Assembly: GCA_012317185.1 (NCBI GenBank)
Contig: CP048838.1
Location: 124,001 to 188,000, forward strand
Reading direction: 5' to 3'
Source: [Clostridium] innocuum
GTDB lineage: Bacteria > Bacillota_I > Bacilli_A > Erysipelotrichales > Erysipelotrichaceae
Length of the DNA: 64,000 nucleotides
Program-made: the position numbers and the translations under genes
The notes under the pieces: generated by a model
The model's database searches: none
What the model was told of the DNA's origin: nothing
Seen by the model: the letters and a program-made list of their open reading frames with translations, nothing else
Shown here: piece by piece, positions 1 to 8,525 of the stretch
Layout of the letters: each line of letters opens with the position of its first letter
How positions within the stretch are numbered: position 1 is the first letter of the stretch

Positions 1-1405
1 TGGATGCAGTCGCATGCAGACATTGTCGTAAAAGACATGAGCCGATTAGAGCATGATTACCTTAAAGTCAGTTACTATACGGAAGTGGCATTCCCAGAAG
101 CCGAAGTACGATTTATTACAACAAACAACGGTGTCGATAATGCCAATCAGCAAGACAGTGACTTTATTCCATTTCTAAATATCATTAACGAATGGTATGC
201 AAAGGATACAAGCAAGAAAATCAAAGCTGTGTTTAAGGCTAAGGGAGAATCTGAAAAACCACTGTGTACTAATCTACCCTATGGATATATGAAAGATCCG
301 GAAAATAAAAAACATTGGATTAATGACGAGCCTACCGCTGAGGTAGTAAGACATATATTTGATTTATGTATCGAGGGCTTTGGTCCAAGCTAGGTTGCGG
401 ATAATCTACAAGATGATAAGGTGTTTTCACCATCTGCTTATCTTAAATCAAAAGGTGAGAATCTAACAGCCGTGTCCTATGACGAATGTGGGTGGACAGC
501 TACAGCAGTTTCAAAAATCCTAGAAAGGAAGGAATATCTTGGACACTCTGTCAATTTTAAAACAAGAAGAAAGTCATTCAAATCAAGGAAGAAAAATGAA
601 AACGATCCTTTACAATGGAAGATATTGGAAACACCCATGTGGCAATTATAAATCAAGACACCCTTGATGCCATACAACGCATTTGTTATGGCAGACGAAA
701 AAGTAACCACTAGGTAAAATGCCAATACTATCTGGAATGATATATTGTGCAGATTGTGGTGCTAAATTGTATCAAATACGAGGTAAAGATTGGACACAGG
801 AAAAGGAATAAATGGTATGTGCAACTTATCGTAAAAAAAGAAAAGAAACTTGTACATCTCATCAGATTAGAAATGTAGAAATTGAAGCTGCATTACTTTA
901 TGCCATTCAGCAAGTCACTGTGTTTGCGAAAGAAGGTGAAGATGAATTTATTGAACTTGTAACAAAGAACAGCGCAAAGACTGTCGAACGAGCTATTCGT
1001 GACAGCAAGAATAACGAGCAAGGCACCTGTAGAACGAAAAAACTAGATACCTTTATCCAGAAATTGTTCGACGACGATGCAGAAGGTATAATCAGTGATG
1101 AGCGTTTTATGAAAATGACCGCTGCTTATGAAGCTGAGCAAAATCAACTAAAAGAGCGATTGGCAAGGTTAGAAGTAATCATTAATGACACCAAAAAGAA
1201 ATCAGCTAACATTGATAGTTCCCTTGACATTGTACATACCTACACTGATATTAATGAGTTAAACGCAGAAATCATAAGAACCTTTATCGAAAAGGTATAT
1301 GTGTATCAATCAGAAAAGTTATGGTCACGCAATACCAAGAAGATAAAAACTATATTCAATTTTATTGGCGAAATTGAAATCCCATCTAATGTAAAAACGG
1401 CATAG
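1..1405 (+). pseudogene. Decayed large serine recombinase (5' end outside window)
   Basis: Fragments in several frames together read as a Tn4451/Tn5397-type large serine recombinase: the end of the resolvase catalytic domain (DMSRLEHDYL), the recombinase domain (ITTNNGVDNANQQ, NEWYAKDTSKKIKAVFK, LPYGY), part of the zinc-ribbon region (ILSGMIYCADCG) and a C-terminal coiled-coil/DUF4368-like tail ending at 1405. It is broken by an in-frame TAG at 391-393, a frameshift near 637-651, another break near 712-719 and a TAA at 809-811. The family motif RLGRD here reads RLEHD, so a conserved catalytic-domain arginine is also gone. The enzyme would have integrated and excised a mobile element; this copy cannot. 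It probably marks one end of a decayed integrative element extending left of the window. Confidence 0.9.
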
Positions 1406-1430
1406 CCGCTATTAACGACTATGCCGAATT
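1398..1430 (+). terminator. Terminator after recombinase relic
   Basis: The 8-bp inverted repeat CGGCATAG / CTATGCCG (1398-1405 and 1419-1426) is followed by AATTTT. It overlaps the recombinase stop codon. The U-tract is short, so termination may be weak. Confidence 0.55.
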
Positions 1431-1765
1431 TTAAAAACCCTCTAAAATCCCTAAGTTTGGACTACAGATCGGGCTTTTTTTTCGTATTTTCTTCACAAGT
1501 GGAGAAAACGGTGCGATAAAGCGATAAACAGGGGAGCGACAGCGGTTTCAGAAAACTGAAACAAATGAAAAAACAAATATCATTTGTGAATAGATACCGA
1601 ATTATCACAAATAAATTTTCACATAAAAATCAGATATCTGACATAATATAGTTCATAGATACCTTTATTTAAAGGGTCTGGCATAAATGCCTCTGCAAAT
1701 TCATATGTATAAAATACAATGTAGAGGGGAAAATAAACATAAATACATGTTAAAAAATAAAAATA

Positions 1766-1795
1766 TTGGACAAGTCAAAAAAAGTATGCTAGACT
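1766..1795 (+). promoter_or_regulatory. Likely sigma-A promoter of the 3D lipoprotein gene
   Basis: TTGGAC (1766-1771) and TAGACT (1790-1795) are separated by 18 bp, about 30 bp before the start codon. The rest of the 400-bp gap (1427-1825) is AT-rich, with a small hairpin (TTTCAG/CTGAAA near 1551-1562), and shows no convincing gene. Confidence 0.45.
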
Positions 1796-1825
1796 AGTGT
1801 CTGTTTCGTAAAAGGAGGAACATCA

Positions 1826-2644
1826 ATGAACTCAAAACGAATAAAATTCGCTTTATTCATCTGTGTTTTCGCTTTATATGGATGTGCTTCCAGTGCCTCT
1901 GTACCGCAGAAGTCACTGAACACTGTGAATAACAAACATACGGTATCTCAGGATACCCTTCATACAAACAGTCTGATTCAGACAAAGGATACCAGCATGG
2001 CCGCCATGGCTTTTCATGCCTATGGTCCTATGCAAAAAAGTGGCTCCATGTTTCGCAGCATGAGGGATGAGCATGGTGTGCTGCTGATGAAATCCGATGT
2101 CGAAGGCTATGCGAAAAAAATGAAAGAAAAGGTTGTAAAGGAACGGAAGCGTCAAGTGCAGCTGGAGAAAAAAAGAAAAGAACAGGAACGCCTGAAAAGG
2201 ATGGAAAAGGAGTCCTCACAGGCATTCAGTCCGAAAATCACAACCTACGGCGTTGACTGCTATGGATGTGGCGGCGAAAGCGGCCGCGGCGGTACTTCCC
2301 TAGGTGTGGCACTGGATTTAACCCTTGGTGTACAGATGCCGGATGGCTCATGGCAGCCGGGTATCCGGTATGGTAATTACTATATCGTTGCCGCAGACCC
2401 AAGCATTCCACTTTGCTCGATACTGAAAATCAGTGATCACGGTCTGAGTGGAAGTGGTATTACACCGGATCAGCCCTACTATGCCATTGTACTGGACCGA
2501 GGCGGGGCTATTCAGGGAAATCATATCGACCTGTATATCGGCAGTGAGAACTCCGGTGCTATCGTACCGGTGAAAAACACACAGGCAAAGGCGCAGATCA
2601 TCCGTGAGGGTGGTAAAAACGGAGCCAGAAGCTGTGCATTATAA
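1826..2644 (+). CDS. 3D-domain cell-wall lipoprotein
   Basis: A 272-residue protein with a lipoprotein signal: positive N-terminus, hydrophobic core and lipobox LYGC with Cys20. Residues about 90-135 are a highly charged Lys/Glu/Arg-rich helix. The C-terminal ~110 residues match the 3D (Asp-Asp-Asp) double-psi barrel of MltA/YabE/Rpf-type peptidoglycan enzymes: AADPSIPLCSIL, then VLDRGGAIQGNHIDLYIGS. An unusual Cys/Gly-rich stretch (DCYGCGGESGRGG) precedes the domain. It lies directly upstream of rnmV-rsmA, the position occupied by the 3D protein YabE in Bacillus, which suggests a role in wall remodelling. The exact wall substrate is not visible from the sequence. A good SD (AAAGGAGG) sits 10 bp before the ATG. 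Confidence 0.8.
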   Translation: MNSKRIKFALFICVFALYGCASSASVPQKSLNTVNNKHTVSQDTLHTNSLIQTKDTSMAAMAFHAYGPMQKSGSMFRSMRDEHGVLLMKSDVEGYAKKMKEKVVKERKRQVQLEKKRKEQERLKRMEKESSQAFSPKITTYGVDCYGCGGESGRGGTSLGVALDLTLGVQMPDGSWQPGIRYGNYYIVAADPSIPLCSILKISDHGLSGSGITPDQPYYAIVLDRGGAIQGNHIDLYIGSENSGAIVPVKNTQAKAQIIREGGKNGARSCAL

Positions 2645-2761
2645 TCATCAGGACATGGAAGCTGGTTTTCTGTGTCCTTTTGCTTTTACAAAAAGCTAAG
2701 CTGGTATTCTCTGTATTTAACATGATATAATTATGGTACTATAGTAATTAAGGAAAGGCTG

Positions 2762-3307
2762 ATGCTTGTGAAGATGAAAGAAATCCTTGTGGTTGAGGGA
2801 AAAAACGACACAAATGTACTGAAAAGCTTTCTGGACTGTGATACCATAGAAACAAACGGTACGCATTTGGGGAAAGAAATCCTGCGACAGATCAGACTTG
2901 CTCAGAAAACGCGCGGTGTGATTATATTTACGGATCCGGATTTTCCCGGAGAAAAAATACGTTCCTGCATCAATGCGGCAGTACCCGGCTGTAAAAATGC
3001 CTTCATTGATAAGGCAAAGGCCAAAACAAACAAAAAGGTTGGTGTGGAGCATGCCTGCAAGGAAGATATTCTGGAGGCATTAACGCATCTGATGACCTTT
3101 GATGAACATCTGCAGGATACACTGAGCTATGAGGAATATCTGGATCTGGGACTAAACGGCAGAGAGGACAGTGCCGAAAAGAGAGCGCAGATTGCCCGCT
3201 CCCTGTATCTGGGAAAGCCGAATGCCAAAACACTTTTCAAGCGTCTGAATATGCTGCAGCTGCATAAAACAGATGTGGAAAAGCTGCTTGGACAGCCATA
3301 TGAATGA
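2762..3307 (+). CDS. rnmV: Ribonuclease M5 (5S rRNA maturation)
   Basis: A 181-residue Toprim-domain protein. The Toprim signatures are clear: VVEGKNDT near the N-terminus and FTDPDFPGEKIR near residues 58-69, supplying the acidic metal ligands. The GVEHA motif and the C-terminal region (LGKPNAKTLFKRLNML) are typical of RNase M5, which trims 5S rRNA precursor in low-GC Gram-positives. Length is normal for the family. The gene starts an apparent operon with a DUF2812 gene (overlap), rsmA and ispE, as near the origin of Bacillus. The SD AAGGAAAGG lies just upstream. Confidence 0.93.
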   Translation: MLVKMKEILVVEGKNDTNVLKSFLDCDTIETNGTHLGKEILRQIRLAQKTRGVIIFTDPDFPGEKIRSCINAAVPGCKNAFIDKAKAKTNKKVGVEHACKEDILEALTHLMTFDEHLQDTLSYEEYLDLGLNGREDSAEKRAQIARSLYLGKPNAKTLFKRLNMLQLHKTDVEKLLGQPYE

Positions 3308-3890
3308 GCTTGTTAAGGTAACGTTTGCCCTGCGTCCCAAGGAACAACTGGAAAGCTGGGTATCTGAAATCCTGCAGGAGGGATGGGAATTGTCCTCCTT
3401 TCGCTATGTCATGCTTGGCTCTTTAATGAATTTTCGTTTTGTAGAGGGAAAACGACGGCATGTGAAGGTTTGCTTCTACGATGTGAAATACGATGCAGAC
3501 GAAAGCATCTTTCTGGCTGAGGGATGGAACGTGCTTTGCCGAAACGGTCTGAGCGTTATTTTCTATCATGAAAATCTTGATCAGCCGCTGCCGCTTCTGG
3601 ATATGAAGCTGTATACGAAGCGAAGAATCTTCAAAATGACATGCAATTTGCTGTATCTGTTTTCATTGCTGTATTGTGTGCGTGTGGAGGAGGAGGCATT
3701 GCGGAAGCCGCTTCTTTTCGTCTTTACCCTTCTATTGTTTGCGCTGCCGCTGCTGTTTGATGTCAAAAGCACGACAAAATACAGTAATCTGATTCGAATT
3801 ATAAAAAACCTGTTGTATGCAGTGCTTTTAACAGGTATTGTATATCTGCTGATAGAATTGCTGGTATCCACCTTCTATCTGCTGTTTTAG
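3300..3890 (+). CDS. DUF2812-like membrane protein
   Basis: The likely start is ATG 3300, overlapping the rnmV stop by 8 bp, giving 196 residues. The N-terminal half resembles DUF2812: a short domain beginning VKVTFALRPKEQLESWVSEIL, with 'EGWELSSFR' and 'AEGWNVLCRNGLSVIF' repeats of the W-containing type seen in the family. The C-terminal half has about three hydrophobic segments (around residues 115-190). DUF2812 proteins often sit next to PadR regulators, but none is present here. Its insertion between rnmV and rsmA suggests co-transcription only. No enzymatic motif is visible and the function is unknown. Confidence 0.65.
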   Translation: MNELVKVTFALRPKEQLESWVSEILQEGWELSSFRYVMLGSLMNFRFVEGKRRHVKVCFYDVKYDADESIFLAEGWNVLCRNGLSVIFYHENLDQPLPLLDMKLYTKRRIFKMTCNLLYLFSLLYCVRVEEEALRKPLLFVFTLLLFALPLLFDVKSTTKYSNLIRIIKNLLYAVLLTGIVYLLIELLVSTFYLLF

Positions 3891-3903
3891 AAAGGATAAG
3901 CTT

Positions 3904-4779
3904 ATGAAGAAACCCATTGCGACACCTTCCAGAACAAAGGAAATTCTGGAAACACATGGAATGTTTGCGAAAAAAAATTACGGACAGAATTTTCTGATTG
4001 AATCCGGAATTGTAGATAAAATTGCACGACATGCAGTCCTGTCGGATCACTGCGTGGTATTTGAAATAGGACCCGGTATCGGTGCATTGACACAGTATCT
4101 GTGTGAGTATGCAAAAAAGGTTGTATCCTTTGAAATTGATGAGCGGCTTCCTGATGTTCTGGCAGACACGCTGCAGGAATATGACAATTTTGAGCTGGTC
4201 ATGTCTGATTTTTTAGAAATCGATTTGAAAGAATGGTGCAGAACGTACAGGAAAGAGGGCTATGATGTCGTCATTGCTGCCAATCTGCCATACTATATCA
4301 CGACACCGATTCTGTTTAAAATCTTTGAATCCAAAGCGGACGTTGCGGCAATCACCGTCATGATGCAGAAGGAGGTCGCAGACCGCTTCGCTGCTGAAGT
4401 AAATACCAAGGATTACAATGCGTTAAGTATTATCACACAGTATCGCTGTGAGGTAACCCCGGTGATGAAGGTGCCGAAAAACGTTTTCCTGCCAAAGCCG
4501 AATGTGGACAGCGCAGTCTTGCAGTTCCGTTTCAGGGATACACCGCAGAATATCGAGGAAGAAAGTTTTTTTTCATTGGTCAAGGCTTGCTTTCGCCAGA
4601 GAAGAAAGACCATACTGAACAATTACGGGGAATATTGTCAGGATAAGCAGCAGGCGCGTGCAGAGCTTGAGAAAAGCGGTATAGACTGCACAAGACGGGC
4701 AGAAAGCGTCACACTTGCGGAATTTATCAACTTATATGAGGTACATAGAAATGAAAGTAAAAGCACATGCGAAAATTAA
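3904..4779 (+). CDS. rsmA: 16S rRNA dimethyladenosine transferase (KsgA)
   Basis: A 291-residue SAM-dependent methyltransferase that dimethylates two adjacent adenines in helix 45 of 16S rRNA. Visible motifs are the N-terminal KKNYGQNFL, SAM motif I FEIGPGIGALTQ, the catalytic NLPYYITTPI and the C-terminal substrate region (VFLPKPNVDSAVLQF, CFRQRRKTILNN). Length is as expected. The SD AAAGGA precedes the ATG. It follows rnmV and overlaps ispE by about 29 bp, which points to translational coupling. Confidence 0.96.
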   Translation: MKKPIATPSRTKEILETHGMFAKKNYGQNFLIESGIVDKIARHAVLSDHCVVFEIGPGIGALTQYLCEYAKKVVSFEIDERLPDVLADTLQEYDNFELVMSDFLEIDLKEWCRTYRKEGYDVVIAANLPYYITTPILFKIFESKADVAAITVMMQKEVADRFAAEVNTKDYNALSIITQYRCEVTPVMKVPKNVFLPKPNVDSAVLQFRFRDTPQNIEEESFFSLVKACFRQRRKTILNNYGEYCQDKQQARAELEKSGIDCTRRAESVTLAEFINLYEVHRNESKSTCEN

Positions 4780-5590
4780 CATCTGCCTGAATGTCGTATG
4801 CAGGCGGGATGACGGGTATCATGAGCTGGAAATGATTATGGTTCCTCTGATGCTCCATGATGAGCTTACCATAACACTGTCCAGTGAGGACTGCTATACG
4901 TGTAGTGATGCACAGCTGCGGATGGATGAAACGAATACAATCATTCAGGCGGTGGAGCTGATGCGAAGGACCTTTTCTCTATCGGAATGCTTCCATGTGC
5001 ATGTGGAGAAGCATATCCCCGCACAGGCAGGACTTGCCGGAGGAAGTGCAGATGCCGCTGCAGTCATGCGTGGAATCCGTGATTTGCTGAAGCTGGATAT
5101 CTCACTGGAGGATCTGGCACAGCTGGGAAAGCAGGTTGGCGCAGATGTACCGTTCTGCATCATGGAAACCTGTGCTTTGGTAAAGGGGATTGGCGAAAGG
5201 ATAACACCGTTCGCCATGCCTTGCGATTTTCATATTCTTCTGGTGAAGCCAGCGATGGGCGTACCTACCGGGAAAGCTTTTTCTATGCTTGATTTTGAGA
5301 AATGCGACCATCCGGACTGCAATGAGGTTATCCATGCATTACAGCAGGGCGACCTTGCGCAGCTTTCAAGTGTCATATCCAATTCCCTGGAATACAGTGC
5401 CTTTCAGCTGGTTCCGGAAATTGCGGACATCAAACACCAGCTGCAGAGTATGGGGTTTGATGCGGTGCTGATGAGTGGCAGTGGAAGTACAGTATTTGCA
5501 ATTACAAGGAAGAAGGAACTTCTGCGGCAAGCAGAGAAGCGGTTCCATAACAAAACGTATTTTGTATGCTGTACAGCGATCAAGCAGTAA
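4751..5590 (+). CDS. ispE: 4-diphosphocytidyl-2-C-methyl-D-erythritol kinase
   Basis: A GHMP kinase of the non-mevalonate (MEP) isoprenoid pathway that phosphorylates CDP-methylerythritol. The start MKVKAHAKINICLNV is the canonical IspE N-terminus, so ATG 4751 (inside the end of rsmA) is preferred over 4715; a GAGGT SD lies 9 bp upstream. The GHMP ATP loop PAQAGLAGGSADAAAVMRG (20 residues or fewer, near 90-108) and the C-terminal MSGSGSTVFAI are clear. 279 residues is a usual length. Its presence indicates isoprenoid precursors are made by the MEP route. Confidence 0.95.
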   Translation: MKVKAHAKINICLNVVCRRDDGYHELEMIMVPLMLHDELTITLSSEDCYTCSDAQLRMDETNTIIQAVELMRRTFSLSECFHVHVEKHIPAQAGLAGGSADAAAVMRGIRDLLKLDISLEDLAQLGKQVGADVPFCIMETCALVKGIGERITPFAMPCDFHILLVKPAMGVPTGKAFSMLDFEKCDHPDCNEVIHALQQGDLAQLSSVISNSLEYSAFQLVPEIADIKHQLQSMGFDAVLMSGSGSTVFAITRKKELLRQAEKRFHNKTYFVCCTAIKQ

Positions 5591-5671
5591 ATGGAGGTTA
5601 AGGCTATAGACAAACAGGGGATATCTCTTCTTTGATGTCTGCCTGAAAAGCAGCAGTGCTGGCTTCATAAA

Positions 5672-5715
5672 GAAAAAACGGCATAGGATTACCGGTTTCG
5701 GTTTGTCTGTGCCAT
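5672..5715 (-). terminator. Terminator of the glycosyltransferase gene
   Basis: Read on the minus strand, GGCACAG and the partly complementary CTATGCC flank an inner CCG/CGG core and are followed by GTTTTTT. It lies between the convergent ispE and glycosyltransferase genes and may also stop ispE transcription. Confidence 0.5.
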
Positions 5716-5767
5716 TTTCATATTATCCGTATGAAAGCCTTCATAGATCCCCACAGGATTCAAAATG

Positions 5768-6598
5768 CTACAGCTTGGATATATCCGGCTTTTGAATGGG
5801 TGGATTCGGCAGCGTGCTTTCTCTGATATCCGTAAGCAGAAGCTGTTCATGCCGAAAGAAATATGGGTGATGCCGAAAACGGGTGAACAGGAAGAGCAGG
5901 CTTATGAAAAGTCCTGTATAAAGCAGGACAGCATACAACAAATCCAGAAACATCATAAACAATAGGAAACAGGGAACACCGGTAAGTAATATAAAGACGC
6001 CCATTCCGATATAGGTGAGAACACGGTTTCCATATGTTATCATAAGAGAATACAACCGATCCTGCCAGGTGATCAGACTGCGCTCCAGCTCCGTATAAGG
6101 AAGCCATACAGTCCCGGTATCATCCTGCAGCAGTATTTTGCGAAATGCAGAGATATCCTCAGTCTGTAAAGCCTCACCGACATATTCCCTGCGCAGAAGC
6201 TTAAAAAAGGGCTGCTTTCGCATATGTCTGTTACCGGTAATGAGGTCGCCGCCGCAGCATTGCGTCCTGCCACAGAGGGTTCGGTACAGCTCCGGTATGA
6301 GATAGGCGGGATGACGGGTGTCGGTGAGCATAAGAAAGTCACCGTTTGACAGCTGTGCTCCCAGAAATATAGCAGACACCGGCGTAACACGGTGATTCAG
6401 TGATACGTAATGGCATGCATAATCCTGCTGTGACAGCAAGCGCAGAATAGCGGAGCTTCCGTCTCTGGACGCATTGTCAATAAAAAGAAGCTCATAGCTG
6501 ACCGGCAGCTTCTTTACTTCCCGCAGGACATCCGTATACACTCTGCGTAATGCTCCCGCATTATTATGACAGGGTATAATGACACTGATCTTATCCAC
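5768..6598 (-). CDS. Family 2 glycosyltransferase with C-terminal membrane segments
   Basis: 276 residues. The N-terminal GT-A fold starts ISVIIPCHNNAGALRRV and carries the acceptor FIDNASRDGS and a DXD-like MLTDTRHPAY, as in dolichol-phosphate mannose synthase/GtrB-type enzymes that load a sugar on a lipid carrier. Two hydrophobic segments near residues 190-240 (IGMGVFILLTGVPCFLLF and LLYAVLLYTGLFISLLFLF) fit the two-helix tail of GtrB-like proteins. Gene context gives no substrate. The gene stands alone, convergent with ispE and with its own terminator. Confidence 0.8.
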   Translation of the reverse strand: MDKISVIIPCHNNAGALRRVYTDVLREVKKLPVSYELLFIDNASRDGSSAILRLLSQQDYACHYVSLNHRVTPVSAIFLGAQLSNGDFLMLTDTRHPAYLIPELYRTLCGRTQCCGGDLITGNRHMRKQPFFKLLRREYVGEALQTEDISAFRKILLQDDTGTVWLPYTELERSLITWQDRLYSLMITYGNRVLTYIGMGVFILLTGVPCFLLFMMFLDLLYAVLLYTGLFISLLFLFTRFRHHPYFFRHEQLLLTDIRESTLPNPPIQKPDISKL

Positions 6599-6696
6599 AC
6601 CATCACTCCTTCTATAAACATTATGGCATACTATTGTGATAAATCCAGTTTTGAAATCTTAAAAAGTCTTAACACTGATTTAACAAATAACAGGCA

Positions 6697-6741
6697 GAAG
6701 TCCCCCATCTCTGCGACGATAAGCAGATGGTGGGATGAATG
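6697..6741 (+). repeat. Orphan IS200/IS605-type right-end (omega-RNA-like) remnant
   Basis: GAAGTCCCCCATCTCTGC, a short loop, then GCAGATGGTGGG form a hairpin like the 3' end of IS605-family tnpB transcripts (compare GAAGCTCCCAC...TGTGGTGAG at 8408-8447). No tnpB coding sequence precedes it, so it appears to be a stranded element end or very decayed copy. The rest of the gap 6599-7064 shows no supported gene. Confidence 0.45.
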
Positions 6742-7064
6742 CAGCCATTTTCCTTTATCCTTCACACCAGATAAATACGATTAAATTTCTTAGATTCAAA
6801 AAAAGCAAAAACATTTGAGAAAGGATTTTGCTCATGCTTTTTATGACTGTTGAGTGAAAATATCAAGAGATGAGCACAATTACATATAATTGATATGACT
6901 TTGTTAAATAAGGAATGCCTGAATAAATTTCCATCTATATCTTAAGTCAAATAAATGCGTAAGTTCTGTCCCTTTTCTTTATAAATATGGTAAATCAGAC
7001 CGCCTTGTGGTATACTATGAGTATAAAAATAGTTTCGGTCGATATTATGAAATGAGGTGTATTT

Positions 7065-7493
7065 ATGCTAGATTTAGACAGTAATGCTCATTCAGTATTT
7101 GCTCTCCGTTATCATTTGATCATGACAACCAAATATCGGCGTCGTGTGTTCGATGATGTCATCAGTGATCGTGCAAAAGATATCTTTCTTCATATTGCCA
7201 GATCCTATAACATCTCTCTTCAAGAATGGAATCATGATGTCGATCATATTCATATCCTGTTCTCTGCTCACCCTAACTCTTGTCTTACGAAATTCATCAA
7301 TGCGTATAAGAGTGCCAGTTCACGTTTATTGAAGAAGGAGTTTCCTGAAATTCGTGAAAAGCTTTGGAAAGAAGCATTTTGGAGTCAGAGCTTCTGTTTG
7401 ATCAGTACAGGAGGTGTCACCACCGACATCATCAAAGCTTATATCGAAAGTCAAGGTGAGAAGAATGGTGTCAAGAAAAGGGTATCAGTTTAG
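7065..7493 (+). CDS. tnpA: IS200/IS605 Y1 transposase TnpA
   Basis: 142 residues, normal for the family. The HUH metal-binding motif is HIH at residues 61-63 (within VDHIHILFSA) and the catalytic tyrosine is Tyr126 in DIIKAYIESQ. The N-terminal ALRYHLIMTTKYRRRVF is typical. It nicks and joins single-stranded element ends recognised as hairpins. SD ATGAGGTG lies 10 bp upstream. It overlaps tnpB by 29 bp. All catalytic residues appear intact, so the element could still move if its ends are intact. Confidence 0.93.
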   Translation: MLDLDSNAHSVFALRYHLIMTTKYRRRVFDDVISDRAKDIFLHIARSYNISLQEWNHDVDHIHILFSAHPNSCLTKFINAYKSASSRLLKKEFPEIREKLWKEAFWSQSFCLISTGGVTTDIIKAYIESQGEKNGVKKRVSV

Positions 7494-8307
7494 AATCTAT
7501 CCAAACAAGAAGCAAGAGATTTTCTTTACCAAAACATTTGGTTGTGTCCGTTTTCTGTATAATCATATGTTAGATGACAAAATCAAATATTATGAAGAAA
7601 CTAAGAAAATGAAGCAAACGACACCTGCATCCTATAAGAAGGATCATCCATTTCTCAAGGAAGTAGATTCTTTGGCATTAGCAAACGCTCAACTACATTT
7701 AGAAGCTGCTTTCAAAAAGTTCTTCAAAGAAACAGATATCGGTTTTCCCAAATGGAAATCAAAGCATCAGGCGAAACAAAGTTACACGACAAATATGGTC
7801 AACGGAAATATCCGATTGTTTAGTACGATACAAAACCAAACGACCTATCTACGTTTACCAAAGGCAGGTGATGTAAGGATCCATATGCATCGCATACCAC
7901 AGGGGATATTAAAAGCAGTGACGATAAGCAAACAGCAGGACCGTTATATTGCGACATGTCTGTTTGAATATGAAAATAAAGTAGAAAGTAAAGAAGTAGT
8001 ACATGTGTTAGGTCTTGATTATTCGCAAAAACATTTATATGTAGATAGTGAAGGTCAGGTATGTGACTATCCCCATTTTTACTGTGCGAGTGAGAAGCGA
8101 TTAGCAAGAGAACAACGCAAACTTTCCAAGATGGTCAAAGGAAGTAATAACTATAAGAAGCAAAGAAACAAGGTAGCCAAGCTGCATGCCCATGTAGCAC
8201 AGAATGAAAGAATCTATCAATGTCCGAAGTGTGGTCATATAGAGGATCGTGATATCAATGCAGCGAAGAATATACGTGATGAAGGTATACGATTACATAG
8301 AGGTTAG
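7465..8307 (+). CDS. TnpB-like RNA-guided nuclease with internal deletion
   Basis: 280 residues, against about 350-420 for intact TnpB. The N-terminal WED/REC region (KGYQFRIYPNKKQEIFF onward) and RuvC-I (VLGLDYSQKH, Asp185) are present. After HAHVAQNE (about residue 248; nucleotide ~8205) the sequence jumps directly to IYQCPKCGHIEDRDINAAKNI, the second half of the zinc finger and RuvC-III. The block normally between, containing the RuvC-II glutamate (ViEDLnv) and the first CxxC, is missing without a frameshift. By family knowledge it should be nuclease-dead. Start ATG 7465 gives the standard MxxxKGYQFR N-terminus. It could be a decaying copy or a reading frame kept for another role. Confidence 0.85.
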   Translation: MVSRKGYQFRIYPNKKQEIFFTKTFGCVRFLYNHMLDDKIKYYEETKKMKQTTPASYKKDHPFLKEVDSLALANAQLHLEAAFKKFFKETDIGFPKWKSKHQAKQSYTTNMVNGNIRLFSTIQNQTTYLRLPKAGDVRIHMHRIPQGILKAVTISKQQDRYIATCLFEYENKVESKEVVHVLGLDYSQKHLYVDSEGQVCDYPHFYCASEKRLAREQRKLSKMVKGSNNYKKQRNKVAKLHAHVAQNERIYQCPKCGHIEDRDINAAKNIRDEGIRLHRG

Positions 8308-8455
8308 AAAATAAGGATTACAAAGAACCGCTGGACGAGCGGGGATAGCTTGCTTATGCTTAGGATATTGGTTCTATCGAACACACTCTGCGCACCCGAA
8401 GGGTGAGAAGCTCCCACTTCTATGCTAGTCATAGCATATGTGGTGAGAGTACGTC
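8308..8455 (+). ncRNA. Probable omega-RNA / right end of the IS605-type element
   Basis: Downstream of tnpB lies a conserved-looking structured segment: GCACCC/GGGTG hairpin (about 8391-8405), then CCCAC...GTGGTG enclosing TATGCTA-gtca-TAGCATA (8421-8438). In IS605 elements the 3' end of the tnpB transcript is processed into the guide RNA scaffold, and the same DNA is the TnpA-recognised right end. The boundaries are approximate; the 5' part probably overlaps tnpB. Confidence 0.5.
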
Positions 8456-8525
8456 ACTGAACATTAGGTAGTAGGAGCCTGTATTTTGATATATAATGAA
8501 AGAGAAAAGAAATGAGGTGTGGACG

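Larger units (their letters stand above)
6980..8460 (+). mobile_element. IS200/IS605-family insertion element
   Basis: A Y1 transposase gene (tnpA) overlaps a tnpB-like gene, followed by a structured right end with nested hairpins around 8385-8447, which is the layout of IS605 elements. These elements lack terminal inverted repeats and transpose as single-stranded circles. The exact left boundary could not be read by eye; the limits given are approximate. The right limit is placed near GTACGTCAC at 8449-8457. Confidence 0.75.

Noticed and set aside
6566..6784. A 72-codon plus-strand frame upstream of tnpA
   Set aside because: No SD; it overlaps the glycosyltransferase start and the IS right-end remnant.
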